Below, one piece after another: positions 1-8,057 of a DNA stretch of 64,000 nucleotides. The translations under genes and the position numbers were made by a program. The stretch is from contig CAWCPQ010000001.1 in the NCBI GenBank assembly GCA_963797535.1, forward strand, positions 620,001 to 684,000, given 5' to 3'. The number at the start of each line of letters is the position of its first letter. Within the stretch, counting starts at the first letter, position 1. The notes beneath the pieces were generated by a model. That model saw only the letters and a list, made by a program, of their open reading frames with translations, had not been told where the DNA came from and did not search any database. The stretch comes from JAWWOL01 sp963797535 (GTDB lineage: Bacteria > Actinomycetota > Actinomycetes > JAWWOL01).

Positions 1-2
1 TG

Positions 3-350
3 ACCGGGCAGACGCTCGGCGCCAAGTTCCTGGTGGCGTTCTCGTCTTCCGGCGACACCGTGCGCGGCCTGTCGCGGCACCGCTGCGTCATCCCGCTGCT
101 CGCCTTCACGCCGTACGAATCCGTCCAGCGCCAGCTCGCACTGTCCTGGGGCACGGAGAGCTTCACCGTGCCCATGGTCGAGCACACTGACGAGATGGTG
201 CGTCAGGTCGACAAGGCCCTGCTGTCAATCGGCCGCTGTGCCCCCGGTGACCTGGTCGCGATCGTGTTCGGCAGCCCGGTGGGCCGGTCCGGCATGACCA
301 ACACCTTGCGCATGCACCGCATCGGCGAAGAGGTCAACTCGCTAGGCTGA
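3..350 (+). CDS. pyk: Pyruvate kinase, C-terminal part (5' end outside window)
   Basis: The frame is open from the window edge and encodes about 115 residues that match the C-terminal regulatory domain of pyruvate kinase. Seen: the segment IPLLAFTPYESVQRQLAL, a tryptophan-containing SWGTESF stretch, HTDEMV.QVD, and the closing GD.VAIVFGSPVG..GMTN.LR.H.IG pattern typical of the family end. The enzyme converts phosphoenolpyruvate and ADP to pyruvate and ATP in glycolysis; the catalytic barrel lies upstream of this window. It is followed by a tRNA and pdtaR, the usual actinobacterial order. Confidence 0.93.
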   Translation, partial: TGQTLGAKFLVAFSSSGDTVRGLSRHRCVIPLLAFTPYESVQRQLALSWGTESFTVPMVEHTDEMVRQVDKALLSIGRCAPGDLVAIVFGSPVGRSGMTNTLRMHRIGEEVNSLG

Positions 351-405
351 CGCCTGTCCAGCATCCTGACGCCCGCCCAGCAGCCTCGAGCATGGGCGTC
401 AGGGA

Positions 406-479
406 GGGCCTGTACCCCAACCGGCAGAGGGACGCGGCTCAAACCCGCGACAGTGTGGGTTCGAATCCCACCAGGCCCA
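406..479 (+). tRNA. tRNA-Leu (anticodon CAA), short variable loop
   Basis: A cloverleaf can be folded by eye. Acceptor 5' strand 406-412 (GGGCCTG) pairs with 472-478; the D arm has a three-pair stem with an AACCGGCAGA loop; anticodon stem 433-437 pairs with 445-449 around loop CTCAAAC with anticodon CAA at 440-442; T stem 455-459 pairs with 467-471 around TTCGAAT. Discriminator is A479, and CCA is not fully encoded. The variable loop is only five bases (450-454), although bacterial leucine tRNAs normally carry a long variable arm. CAA reads the leucine codon UUG. Confidence 0.88.
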
Positions 480-501
480 CCCGCCCGAAACGCACGACCA
501 G

Positions 502-507
502 TAGGCT
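502..507 (+). promoter_or_regulatory. -10 element of pdtaR, leaderless type
   Basis: TAGGCT lies exactly six bases before the GTG at 514, i.e. at -12 to -7 if transcription starts on the start codon. No Shine-Dalgarno sequence precedes that GTG. Inference: leaderless transcript. Confidence 0.6.
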
Positions 508-513
508 GCTCGC

Positions 514-1164
514 GTGAGCATGAATGAGCCCGAGCTGCCGACCCCCCGCCCGACCGGTGAACCCGCCCCCCGACGGGTCGTTCTCGCCGAGGACGAGGCG
601 CTGATCCGCCTCGACCTCAAGGAGATGCTGCAGGAGGAGGGGTACGAGGTCGTCGGTGAGGCCGGCGACGGCCAGACGGCGGTCGAGCTCGTCGAGCAGC
701 TGCGTCCGGACCTGTGCATCTTCGACGTCAAGATGCCGGTCCTCGACGGCATCAGCGCGGCCGAGAAGGTGGCCAAGGCGCGCTGGGCACCTGTCCTCAT
801 GCTGACCGCTTTCAGCCAGCGCGAGCTGGTCGAGCGGGCCCGCGACGCCGGCGCCATGGCCTACCTCGTCAAGCCGTTTGCCAAGCACGACCTGCTGCCC
901 GCGATCGAGATGGCGGTCAGCCGCTACGCCGAGATCGTCGCCCTCGAGGGCGAGGTCGGCGACCTGCAGGGCCGGCTCGAGGCCCGCAAGCTGGTCGACC
1001 GGGCGAAAGCGGTGCTCCAGAACGAGTACGGATTCACCGAGGCGGCCGCTTTCCGGTTCGTGCAGAAGACCTCGATGGACCGTCGGCTGACCATGCGCGG
1101 GGTCGCCGAGGCGATCCTCAGCGGCGACGTGCTGCCCGACACCTCGGCTCCCGCCAGCAGCTGA
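514..1164 (+). CDS. pdtaR: ANTAR-domain response regulator (PdtaR type)
   Basis: 216 residues. Residues ~20-140 form a CheY-like receiver with the acidic pair E26/D27, phospho-acceptor D71 in CIFDVKMP, and the conserved lysine in LVKPF. Residues ~145-205 form an ANTAR RNA-binding domain with the alanine-rich helix and the A..FRFVQKTSMDRRL pattern. Family knowledge: ANTAR regulators bind paired hairpins in nascent mRNA and prevent termination, and PdtaR is phosphorylated by the kinase PdtaS, which is not in this window. GTG 514 fits the upstream -10 element; ATG 520 is a possible alternative. Position between pyk and polA matches Mycobacterium Rv1626. Confidence 0.92.
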   Translation: MSMNEPELPTPRPTGEPAPRRVVLAEDEALIRLDLKEMLQEEGYEVVGEAGDGQTAVELVEQLRPDLCIFDVKMPVLDGISAAEKVAKARWAPVLMLTAFSQRELVERARDAGAMAYLVKPFAKHDLLPAIEMAVSRYAEIVALEGEVGDLQGRLEARKLVDRAKAVLQNEYGFTEAAAFRFVQKTSMDRRLTMRGVAEAILSGDVLPDTSAPASS

Positions 1165-1398
1165 GCCGGCTAAACCCTGGCCTTTTGTCCGGATTGTCCG
1201 GAGCGTCCGGTGAATCATCATTTCCGGTCACGGCAATTCGCGTCGGCCTATTCCCTCGAGAGCCTCCCTGGGCTTACGCTCCGTGACGGCTCGCGGGGGA
1301 GCCCGCGGCGCACCAATGATGTTGTCGCCGGGCCCGGTTCATTCACTCGAGGTGCGGTCGCCGTTCGCGGTGCCCGCTCGGCCTGGAAGGATCCGCGC

Positions 1399-2019
1399 GT
1401 GAGCCGCCCGACCGTGCACGTACGCCCCGCGACTGAGTCAGACCTGCCCGCGCTGCTCGAGCTCTGGTTTTCCCTGCGGGCCATCCGTAGCGGTCGCTCC
1501 GTCCGCGAGCCGAGCATGTCCGTCGTGACCGCAGCAGGCGAGCGGCTGCGTGAGGTCCTGGCCTCGTCGAAGTGCCGGGTCGTCGTGGCCGAGAGCGAGG
1601 ACGAGGGCGTCGTCGGGATGGCCATCCTGTCGGACACCTTCATCGGTCAGCTCATGGAGATGCCGGCCGTCCAGCTGTCCCACCTGGTCGTCGCTGAGGG
1701 CCAGCGCCGGCACGGTGTCGGCCGGGCGCTGCTGACCGGTGCTCTCGCCTGGGCCGAGGAGGTCGGAGCCGACGAGATCGTCGCCAACGTGACGCCGTCG
1801 TTGCGGGAGGCCAACCGGTTCTACGCCAGGCTCGGCTTCGCGCCGCTGGTGATGCGCCGGGTCGTTCCCGTGACGACCTTGCGGCGCAACCTCGCACTGT
1901 CCGGCCCACGCGGTGCCACCGGGCCGCGTCGACGTGCGCCGCTGGGCCTCGGCGGTCGTGCTGGGCTGCGCTCGCGGCTGGGCTACAGCGACGAGCCGAT
2001 GATCGTGCTGCCCGACTGA
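1399..2019 (+). CDS. GNAT family N-acetyltransferase
   Basis: About 206 residues from GTG 1399; the frame is open further upstream, but similarity to the family begins at VHVRPATESDLPAL. Seen: N-terminal strand R.ATESDLP, the acetyl-CoA loop LVVAEGQRRHGVGRALL (Q/RxxGxG/A motif), and a C-terminal NRFYARLGFAP motif, all hallmarks of a GCN5-type fold. The tail after residue ~170 (RRRAPLGLGGRAG) is basic and probably disordered. Substrate cannot be told. The 234 bases upstream contain no gene and no strong promoter that I can see. Confidence 0.82.
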   Translation: MSRPTVHVRPATESDLPALLELWFSLRAIRSGRSVREPSMSVVTAAGERLREVLASSKCRVVVAESEDEGVVGMAILSDTFIGQLMEMPAVQLSHLVVAEGQRRHGVGRALLTGALAWAEEVGADEIVANVTPSLREANRFYARLGFAPLVMRRVVPVTTLRRNLALSGPRGATGPRRRAPLGLGGRAGLRSRLGYSDEPMIVLPD

Positions 2020-2032
2020 TCCGCTCGCCGGA

Positions 2033-2458
2033 TCATGCCGGCGCCCCCTCGCGCACGATGCAGGTGAGCCGCGCCGTGCACGTGCGCCGACCCTGATCGT
2101 CGGTGAGGACGATCTCGTACGTGGCCAGGGTGCGTCCCAGGGTGAGCGCCGTGGCGACGCCGGTGACCTCACCGGAGCTTGCCGAGCGGTGATGGCTCGC
2201 GTTGAGCTCGATGCCGACCGCGTACCGTCCGGGACCCGCGTGCAGGTTGGCGGCCAGGGAGCCCAGCTGTTCCGCGAGGACGCAGGACGCGCCACCGTGC
2301 AGGATCCCGAACGGCTGCGTGTTGCCCTCGACCGGCATGACAGCGACCATCCGGCTCGCTGAGGCCTCCAGCAGCCGGATCCCCATCCGCTCAGCGAGCG
2401 GGCCGAGCGGCACTGTCGCCGGGTCCACGTACCCCGGATCCGGCTGTCCATCGGTCAT
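2033..2458 (-). CDS. PaaI-family hotdog-fold thioesterase
   Basis: 141 residues from ATG 2458. Pattern FGILHGGASCVLAEQLGS is the PaaI/DUF4442-type hotdog signature (HGG with downstream acidic residue), followed by VGIELNASHHRSASSGEVTG and a C-terminal RLTCIVRE strand. Family role: hydrolysis of acyl- or aryl-CoA thioesters in the cytoplasm; the substrate is unknown here. A TAGGCT element sits six bases before ATG 2458, which decides that start over GTG 2464. Divergent from polA with a 60-base shared promoter region. Confidence 0.85.
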   Translation of the reverse strand: MTDGQPDPGYVDPATVPLGPLAERMGIRLLEASASRMVAVMPVEGNTQPFGILHGGASCVLAEQLGSLAANLHAGPGRYAVGIELNASHHRSASSGEVTGVATALTLGRTLATYEIVLTDDQGRRTCTARLTCIVREGAPA

Positions 2459-2464
2459 GGCCAC

Positions 2465-2470
2465 AGCCTA
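2465..2470 (-). promoter_or_regulatory. -10 element of the thioesterase gene, leaderless type
   Basis: On the minus strand TAGGCT is followed by six bases (GTGGCC) and then ATG 2458, the leaderless spacing. Confidence 0.55.
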
Positions 2471-2506
2471 AGCGCCGGGCCGCGGAAAAGCGTCGGGGCA
2501 CACCCC

Positions 2507-2512
2507 TACGAT
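2507..2512 (+). promoter_or_regulatory. -10 element of polA, leaderless type
   Basis: TACGAT ends six bases before GTG 2519, so the predicted first transcribed base is the start codon. No ribosome-binding site is visible upstream. Confidence 0.55.
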
Positions 2513-2518
2513 GGCGGG

Positions 2519-5248
2519 GTGCCGAACCTCGAGATCGATGAGCTGACCGTCCTTGCGCCCTCCGATGGGCCACCGGGGCGACTGCTGCTGCTCGACGGGC
2601 ACTCGTTGGCCTACCGCGCCTTCTTCGCGCTGCCGGTGGAGAACTTCTCGACCACGACAGGCCAACCGACCAACGCGGTGTACGGGTTCACGTCGATGCT
2701 CATCAACGTCCTGCGAGACGAGGTGCCCACCCACATCGCGGTCGCCTTCGACCTGCCCGCACCTACCTTCCGCCACGCCGCCTACCCGGCGTACAAGGCC
2801 ACCCGTAACGAGACCCCCAACGACTTCAAGGGCCAGGTCAGCCTGATCCACGAGGTGCTCGAGGCCCTGGCGATCCCCTCGGTGTCCGTGGCCGGCTACG
2901 AGGCCGACGACGTGATCGCCACCCTGGCGACGCAGGGCGAGGCTGCCGGGATGGACGTCCTCATCGTGACCGGGGACCGGGACGCCTTCCAGCTGGTGAC
3001 CGGCAAGGTCACCGTGCTCTACACCGTCCGCGGCATCTCGGACATGATCCGCTACACCCCCGAGCAGGTGCAGAAGAAGTACGACCTGACGCCCGCTCAG
3101 TATCCCGACTACGCGGCCCTGCGCGGCGACCCCAGCGACAACCTGCCGGGCATCCCCGGCGTGGGTGAGAAGACCGCGGCCAAGTGGGTTCGCGAGTTCG
3201 GCTCTCTCGACGGGTTGGTCGACCGGGTCGGCGAGGTCAAGGGCAAGACCGGGGACGCGCTGCGCGAGCACCTCGCCGACGTCGTGCGCAACCGCACCCT
3301 GACCGAGCTCCAGCGCGACGTGCCCCTCGACGTCGGGCCGCACGACCTGCACCTCGGCCAGTGGGACCGCGACCAGGTGCACCAGCTGTTCGACACCCTT
3401 CAGTTCCGGGTTCTCCGCGAGCGCCTCTACGCCACGTTGCAGGCCGTCGAACCCGAGGCCGACCAGGGCTTCGACATCGAAGGCGTGCAGATCGGCCCGG
3501 ACGAGCTGGCCTCCTGGCTCGACGAGCACGCCCGTACCGAGGGCAGGGTCGGCATCGCCGTCAACGGCACCTGGGGGCGCGGCACCGGCGTCCTGACCGG
3601 CATCGCGCTCGCCGCAGCTGACGGCGCCGCAGCTTTCGTCGACCCGACCCAGCTCACGGAGTCCGACGAGCAGGCGCTGGCCGGCTGGTTCGCCGACGCC
3701 GACCGGCCCAAGGTGCTGCACGACGCCAAGGGGCCGCTGCTCGCCTTCTCCGCCCACGGCTGGACGTTGCACGGGCTCGCGCAGGACACCGCCCTCGCGG
3801 CCTACCTCGCCCTTCCCGGCCAGCGCAGCTTCGACCTCGGCGACCTGGCGCTGCGCTACCTGCGCCGCGAGCTGCGGGCCGAGGTCAGCGCCGAGGGGCA
3901 GCTGAGCTTCGACAGCGACGACGACTCGGTGGACGAGCAGGTCGCTGGGGAGGCCATGGTCAGGGCGCACGCCGTGCTCGACCTCGCGGAGGCGCTGGAG
4001 GCCGACCTCGAGCGCCGTGGCGGCACCCGACTCCTGCAGGAGGTTGAGCTGCCGCTCGTGGACGTGCTGGCCCGCATGGAGCGCACCGGCATCGCCGCCG
4101 ATCTCGAGCACCTGGCCGACCTCGAGGCGCGGCTCGGTGCCGGGGTCAAGGAGGCCGCGGCCTCCGCCTACTCCGTGGTCGGCCGCGAGTTCAACCTTGG
4201 CTCGCCCAAGCAGCTGCAGGCGATCCTGTTCGACGAGCTCAACCTGCCCAAGACCAAGAAGATCAAGACCGGCTACACGACCGACTCCGACGCGCTGCAG
4301 TGGCTGCAGGCGCAAAGCGACCACCCGCTGCTCGAGTTCCTGCTGCGCCACCGTGACGTGGCACGGCTCAAGAGCATCGTCGACTCGCTGATGCCGATGG
4401 TCGACGACCTCGGCCGGGTGCACACCACCTTCAACCAGATGGTCGCCGCGACCGGACGGCTGTCGAGCACGGACCCCAACCTGCAGAACATCCCGATCCG
4501 CACTGCCGAGGGCCGCGAGATCCGCAAGGCGTTCGTCGTCGGTGAAGGCTTCGAGACCCTGCTCACCGCCGACTACAGCCAGATCGAGATGCGGATCATG
4601 GCCCACCTGTCCGGCGACGAGGGCCTGCTGCAGGCGTTCAACTCCGGCGAGGACCTGCACACGTTCGTCGCGTCGACAGCGTTCGGCATCCCGGTCGACC
4701 AGGTCGACCCCGAGCTGCGCCGGCGGATCAAGGCGATGAGCTACGGACTGGCCTACGGACTCTCAGCGTTCGGCCTGGCCCAGCAGCTCAACATCAGCGC
4801 CGAGGAAGCCAAGGCGCAGATGGAGACCTACTTCAACCGCTTCGGCGGCGTGCGCGACTACCTGCGCGACGTGGTCGACGTGGCCCGCAAGGACGGCTAC
4901 ACCGAGACCATCCTGGGTCGGCGTCGCTACCTGCCCGACCTGGTGAGTGACAACGGCCAGCGTCGCCAGATGGCCGAACGCATGGCGCTCAACGCCCCGA
5001 TCCAAGGCTCGGCCGCCGACATCATCAAGGTCGCGATGCTCGGTGTGGACAAGGCGCTGACCGACGGCGGCCTCAAGTCGCGGCTGCTGCTGCAGGTCCA
5101 TGACGAGCTCGTGCTCGAGGTGGCGACCGGTGAGCGAGCCGAGGTCGAGGCCCTCGTCCGCGAGCAGATGGGCAGCGCTTACCAGCTGGCCGTACCCCTC
5201 GACGTGTCCCTCGGTTCCGGCCGCACCTGGGACGACGCCGGGCACTGA
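2519..5248 (+). CDS. polA: DNA polymerase I
   Basis: 909 residues, normal length for the family. Residues ~20-310 form the 5'-3' flap exonuclease (LLLDGHSLAYRAFFAL, YEADDVIATLA, VTGDRDAFQLV, LPGIPGVGEKTA). The middle ~320-530 is a 3'-5' exonuclease-like fold, but the usual DxE active-site motif is not apparent, as is common in actinobacterial PolA. Residues ~540-909 are the family A polymerase with SSTDPNLQNIPIR, motif A LLTADYSQIEMRI, the RRRIKAMSYGLAYG O-helix and LLQVHDELVLEV. Role: Okazaki primer removal and gap filling in excision repair. Confidence 0.97.
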   Translation: MPNLEIDELTVLAPSDGPPGRLLLLDGHSLAYRAFFALPVENFSTTTGQPTNAVYGFTSMLINVLRDEVPTHIAVAFDLPAPTFRHAAYPAYKATRNETPNDFKGQVSLIHEVLEALAIPSVSVAGYEADDVIATLATQGEAAGMDVLIVTGDRDAFQLVTGKVTVLYTVRGISDMIRYTPEQVQKKYDLTPAQYPDYAALRGDPSDNLPGIPGVGEKTAAKWVREFGSLDGLVDRVGEVKGKTGDALREHLADVVRNRTLTELQRDVPLDVGPHDLHLGQWDRDQVHQLFDTLQFRVLRERLYATLQAVEPEADQGFDIEGVQIGPDELASWLDEHARTEGRVGIAVNGTWGRGTGVLTGIALAAADGAAAFVDPTQLTESDEQALAGWFADADRPKVLHDAKGPLLAFSAHGWTLHGLAQDTALAAYLALPGQRSFDLGDLALRYLRRELRAEVSAEGQLSFDSDDDSVDEQVAGEAMVRAHAVLDLAEALEADLERRGGTRLLQEVELPLVDVLARMERTGIAADLEHLADLEARLGAGVKEAAASAYSVVGREFNLGSPKQLQAILFDELNLPKTKKIKTGYTTDSDALQWLQAQSDHPLLEFLLRHRDVARLKSIVDSLMPMVDDLGRVHTTFNQMVAATGRLSSTDPNLQNIPIRTAEGREIRKAFVVGEGFETLLTADYSQIEMRIMAHLSGDEGLLQAFNSGEDLHTFVASTAFGIPVDQVDPELRRRIKAMSYGLAYGLSAFGLAQQLNISAEEAKAQMETYFNRFGGVRDYLRDVVDVARKDGYTETILGRRRYLPDLVSDNGQRRQMAERMALNAPIQGSAADIIKVAMLGVDKALTDGGLKSRLLLQVHDELVLEVATGERAEVEALVREQMGSAYQLAVPLDVSLGSGRTWDDAGH

Positions 5249-5265
5249 GCCCGGCCAAGCGGTCG

Positions 5266-6576
5266 TCAGCGGCGGGCGCCCCCACCCGATGCCGGTGCCA
5301 TCGCCCGGTCGGCCTGGTCGAGCAGGTCGTCGGCGTCGCAGGCCTCCCGCGGACCGACCACCGCTGCGCCGATCGTGGCGGTCAGCTTGAGCTTGCGGCC
5401 GTCCGCATGGACCGGGCCGTCCGACACGGCGACCGCCAGACGTTGTCGCAACGCCACGATGTCCGCGCTCGCCGCGACCACCGGGCACAGGACCACGAAC
5501 CTGCCGTCGCCGAATCGCGCCACGGTGTCCTCCGGTCGTACGGCGGCCCGGAGCCGGTTACCGGTGGTGGCCATGACCGACTCGAGCGGGCGCCGGTCCC
5601 AGCGGTTCAGGACCCGGGTGGTTCCGGCCAGCTCAACGAAGAACATCACCAGGAAGTGGCTCTCGCGCTCGGGTCGGGCCACCGCCAGGGTGAGCCGGTC
5701 CAAGAGCAGGGTGCGGCTGGTGAGGCCCGTGACACCACCATCGGGCGCCGGCCGCTCAGCCTTCGGTTCGGCCCTGTTCTGTTCAGCGCGCGGCTCCGGC
5801 CGGGCCGGGATCCGTGGCTGGTCGGGCACCATGAGGACGTTGCCCTCGCGTGCGGACAGGACGTGCAGGATGACGTGTTGGCGGCCGGTGGCCGAGTGAG
5901 CGAGGGTCCGGCGCACGTCGACGATCACCGGACCCTGCCCGACTCGTCGGAAGGACAGGGTGCCGGCAATCTGGTCGACCCTTCCGCTGACCAGCTCGGC
6001 CAGGGCGAACCGGTCTCCCGGCCCGTCGGCGCTCTCGGACAGGTCGCCGACCGAGCGGCCGACGAGCTGCTCCGGCCGGCTGCCGAGCATCGAGCAGAAG
6101 GCGGGATTGACCCGCTCGAACCGGTTGTCCAGGCCGATCGTCGCCATCGGCGTCGGTGCGTGGTCGAACACCCGGCGCAGGGACTCCTCAGCCCAGCGGG
6201 CCGACTGCCGCGCCGCGACGAGCTCGTCGGCCGGCCGGGTCACCACGACCGTCGCGCCCGACGAGGCGCCGCTTGCGGGCCGTACCGTGATCTCCTGCCA
6301 GGCCCAGCTGCCGTCCGCGTGCCGCAGCCGGCAGACCGCCGTCGCGGTTCCGCGACGCAGCTGACCGGGGGAGTCCTCGAACGCGAGCTCAAGCGCTCGC
6401 GCATCCTCGGGGTGCACCAGGTCGGACAGCCGGCGGCCGGACAGCTCCTCGGACCCTTGGCCCAGGACGTCGATGCTCAGTGGCGTGGACGACAGGAACC
6501 GTCCCTCGTCGTCGTGCAGCGAGACCATCTCGGTGCCGAAGTCGCTCAGCGTCAGCGGGTCGAAGGTTGTCGTCAC
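5266..6576 (-). CDS. PAS-PAS-GGDEF-like signalling protein with degenerate GGDEF motif
   Basis: 436 residues from GTG 6576, preceded by an AGGGGG ribosome-binding site. Two PAS-like domains (~10-120, with FLSSTPLSIDVLG and LVHPEDA; ~130-245, with VFDHAPTPMATIGL and RFERVNPAFCSMLG), a charged Pro/Glu linker (~250-280), then a GGDEF-fold domain (~280-430; LTSRTLLLDRLTLAV, TVARFGDGRFVVL, KLTATIGAAV). The signature reads GDGRF instead of GGDEF, so the metal and catalytic acidic residues are lost. Inference: it probably does not make cyclic di-GMP and acts as a sensor, binding protein or GTP-binding domain. Convergent with polA. Confidence 0.8.
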   Translation of the reverse strand: MTTTFDPLTLSDFGTEMVSLHDDEGRFLSSTPLSIDVLGQGSEELSGRRLSDLVHPEDARALELAFEDSPGQLRRGTATAVCRLRHADGSWAWQEITVRPASGASSGATVVVTRPADELVAARQSARWAEESLRRVFDHAPTPMATIGLDNRFERVNPAFCSMLGSRPEQLVGRSVGDLSESADGPGDRFALAELVSGRVDQIAGTLSFRRVGQGPVIVDVRRTLAHSATGRQHVILHVLSAREGNVLMVPDQPRIPARPEPRAEQNRAEPKAERPAPDGGVTGLTSRTLLLDRLTLAVARPERESHFLVMFFVELAGTTRVLNRWDRRPLESVMATTGNRLRAAVRPEDTVARFGDGRFVVLCPVVAASADIVALRQRLAVAVSDGPVHADGRKLKLTATIGAAVVGPREACDADDLLDQADRAMAPASGGGARR

Positions 6577-6688
6577 GGGGCCCCCTAGCCTGTGGTTGTC
6601 CTCCACAAGATCGGCCGCGGCGGGTGGTGACTGGTTGGCCCGTCCGGGTGGCTCAGCCGGGCTGGGCCATTCGGGCGATCCTGCTCCG

Positions 6689-7945
6689 CTACTTCATCGG
6701 CGGCAGGTACGCGGTCTCGTAGTCGGCCCCGGCGTTCCAGAGCAGGAATCCGTCCAGGCCGTCGTCCTTGGTGGCCTGCTCCTGCGCGAGGACCTGTGCG
6801 GTTCCGTACGTCACGCCGCCGATGGAGAACGCCTGCAGCCACGGCACAACGCTCGCTCCGGTGCCCTTGACCTTGGTCTGGAAGTCCTTCAACGAGCGGT
6901 TGACGATCTTGTACGGCTCGGTCACCGGGTTCTTCAGCCCGTACTCGTCGCTGCCCCAGTGCGACGGGTAGACCATCGGCGCCACGTAGTCCAGGTAGGG
7001 CGCCATCATCGTGATGTTCTGCCCGATCTCCTTCGGCCGGGTGGCGGCGATCCCGAACACGGACGCGCCGAGCAGGGTGGGCACGCCAGCAGCCGTGAAG
7101 GCCTTGCGGGTGTTCTCGACGAACGAGGCCACGCCTTGCTCGGGAGTGCCGGCCAGGCCGGGGAAGTAGATCTCCGACAGCTTGCCGTCGGGACGCCGCA
7201 CGTAGTCGTAGAGGACGTCGTCGAAGCCGTCCTTCGCCGCCTCGACGGCCAGGTCGATGTTGTACTTCTGAACGGCCGGACTGGCGAAATTGGTGAACGC
7301 GAAGTCGCCGTACGAGCCCTTCCACGGCTGGCGGTCCTGCGTCTGGAGCACCTCGTCCTTGTGCCCGTTGTTCCACGCCCACTTGGCCAGCACCGGGTCG
7401 TGGAAGACGACCTCGCGGCCGATCACCCGACCCCCGGCAGCGTGCACCTCGGCCAGCATCTTCTTGACGTCGTAGTAGCCGTTCGTGGCGTGGATCGTCT
7501 TGGCCAGCGGCACGGTGCTGCGGTAGCCGATCTGGCCCTGCTCGTCCTTGATGTCGACCTCGATCGCGTTGATCCGGTGCGACTTCAGCAGTGCCATAGC
7601 AGCGTCGTGCTTCGGCTTGTAGTTCCAGGCCAGGGCCGTCATGTGGATGGCTCTGGTCGCCGGTACAGGCTTGCGCGGACCACCGGTGGCTGCCGCGGAC
7701 GAGGTTGCTGGCTTCGAGCTCGCCGGAACCGTCGGAGCAGTCGATGAGGCTGGCGGGGTGGGTGGGGCCGTGCTCACCGGCGCCGTGGCGGTGGCCTTGG
7801 GCACGCCTGGCACCGAGGTGGTCGGGTCGGCCTTGGTCGCGCTGCCGGACCCGCACCCGGCGAGCAGGGCGGCGCACACGACGGTGGCGACGGGGCCGAG
7901 CAGGGACTTGCCGATACGAGGCTTGCCGGTACGGGGGGAGTGCAC
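6689..7945 (-). CDS. Lipoprotein with putative glycoside hydrolase (DUF4015-type) domain
   Basis: 418 residues from GTG 7945, which has a GAGGAG ribosome-binding site. N-terminal signal with lipobox LLAGC, then a Thr/Pro/Ala-rich spacer to about residue 95, then a TIM-barrel-like domain: INAIEVDIKDEQGQIGY, GRVIGREVVFHDPVLA, DGFDDVLYDYVRRP, YVAPMVYPSHW and a C-terminal GFLLWNAG. These match proteins annotated as putative GH13-related glycosidases (DUF4015). Inference: a surface-anchored enzyme acting on a polysaccharide. It is divergent from a polysaccharide deacetylase lipoprotein with a 112-base gap. Confidence 0.75.
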   Translation of the reverse strand: MHSPRTGKPRIGKSLLGPVATVVCAALLAGCGSGSATKADPTTSVPGVPKATATAPVSTAPPTPPASSTAPTVPASSKPATSSAAATGGPRKPVPATRAIHMTALAWNYKPKHDAAMALLKSHRINAIEVDIKDEQGQIGYRSTVPLAKTIHATNGYYDVKKMLAEVHAAGGRVIGREVVFHDPVLAKWAWNNGHKDEVLQTQDRQPWKGSYGDFAFTNFASPAVQKYNIDLAVEAAKDGFDDVLYDYVRRPDGKLSEIYFPGLAGTPEQGVASFVENTRKAFTAAGVPTLLGASVFGIAATRPKEIGQNITMMAPYLDYVAPMVYPSHWGSDEYGLKNPVTEPYKIVNRSLKDFQTKVKGTGASVVPWLQAFSIGGVTYGTAQVLAQEQATKDDGLDGFLLWNAGADYETAYLPPMK

Positions 7946-8057
7946 GGATCTCCTCGCGGGTACTGCCGGGAACGGGTGTTGTCAGCCTAGGGGCTTTTCG
8001 GCGAGCCGTGTGCTCTCTCATGTGTCGTTACGCCACGTCGCGTAGCCTCCCGGTAGC

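Noticed and set aside
2468..4660. 730-codon open frame antisense to polA
   Set aside because: Product is low-complexity (H/D/V/L/R-rich) and mirrors the codon bias of polA; typical high-GC shadow frame.
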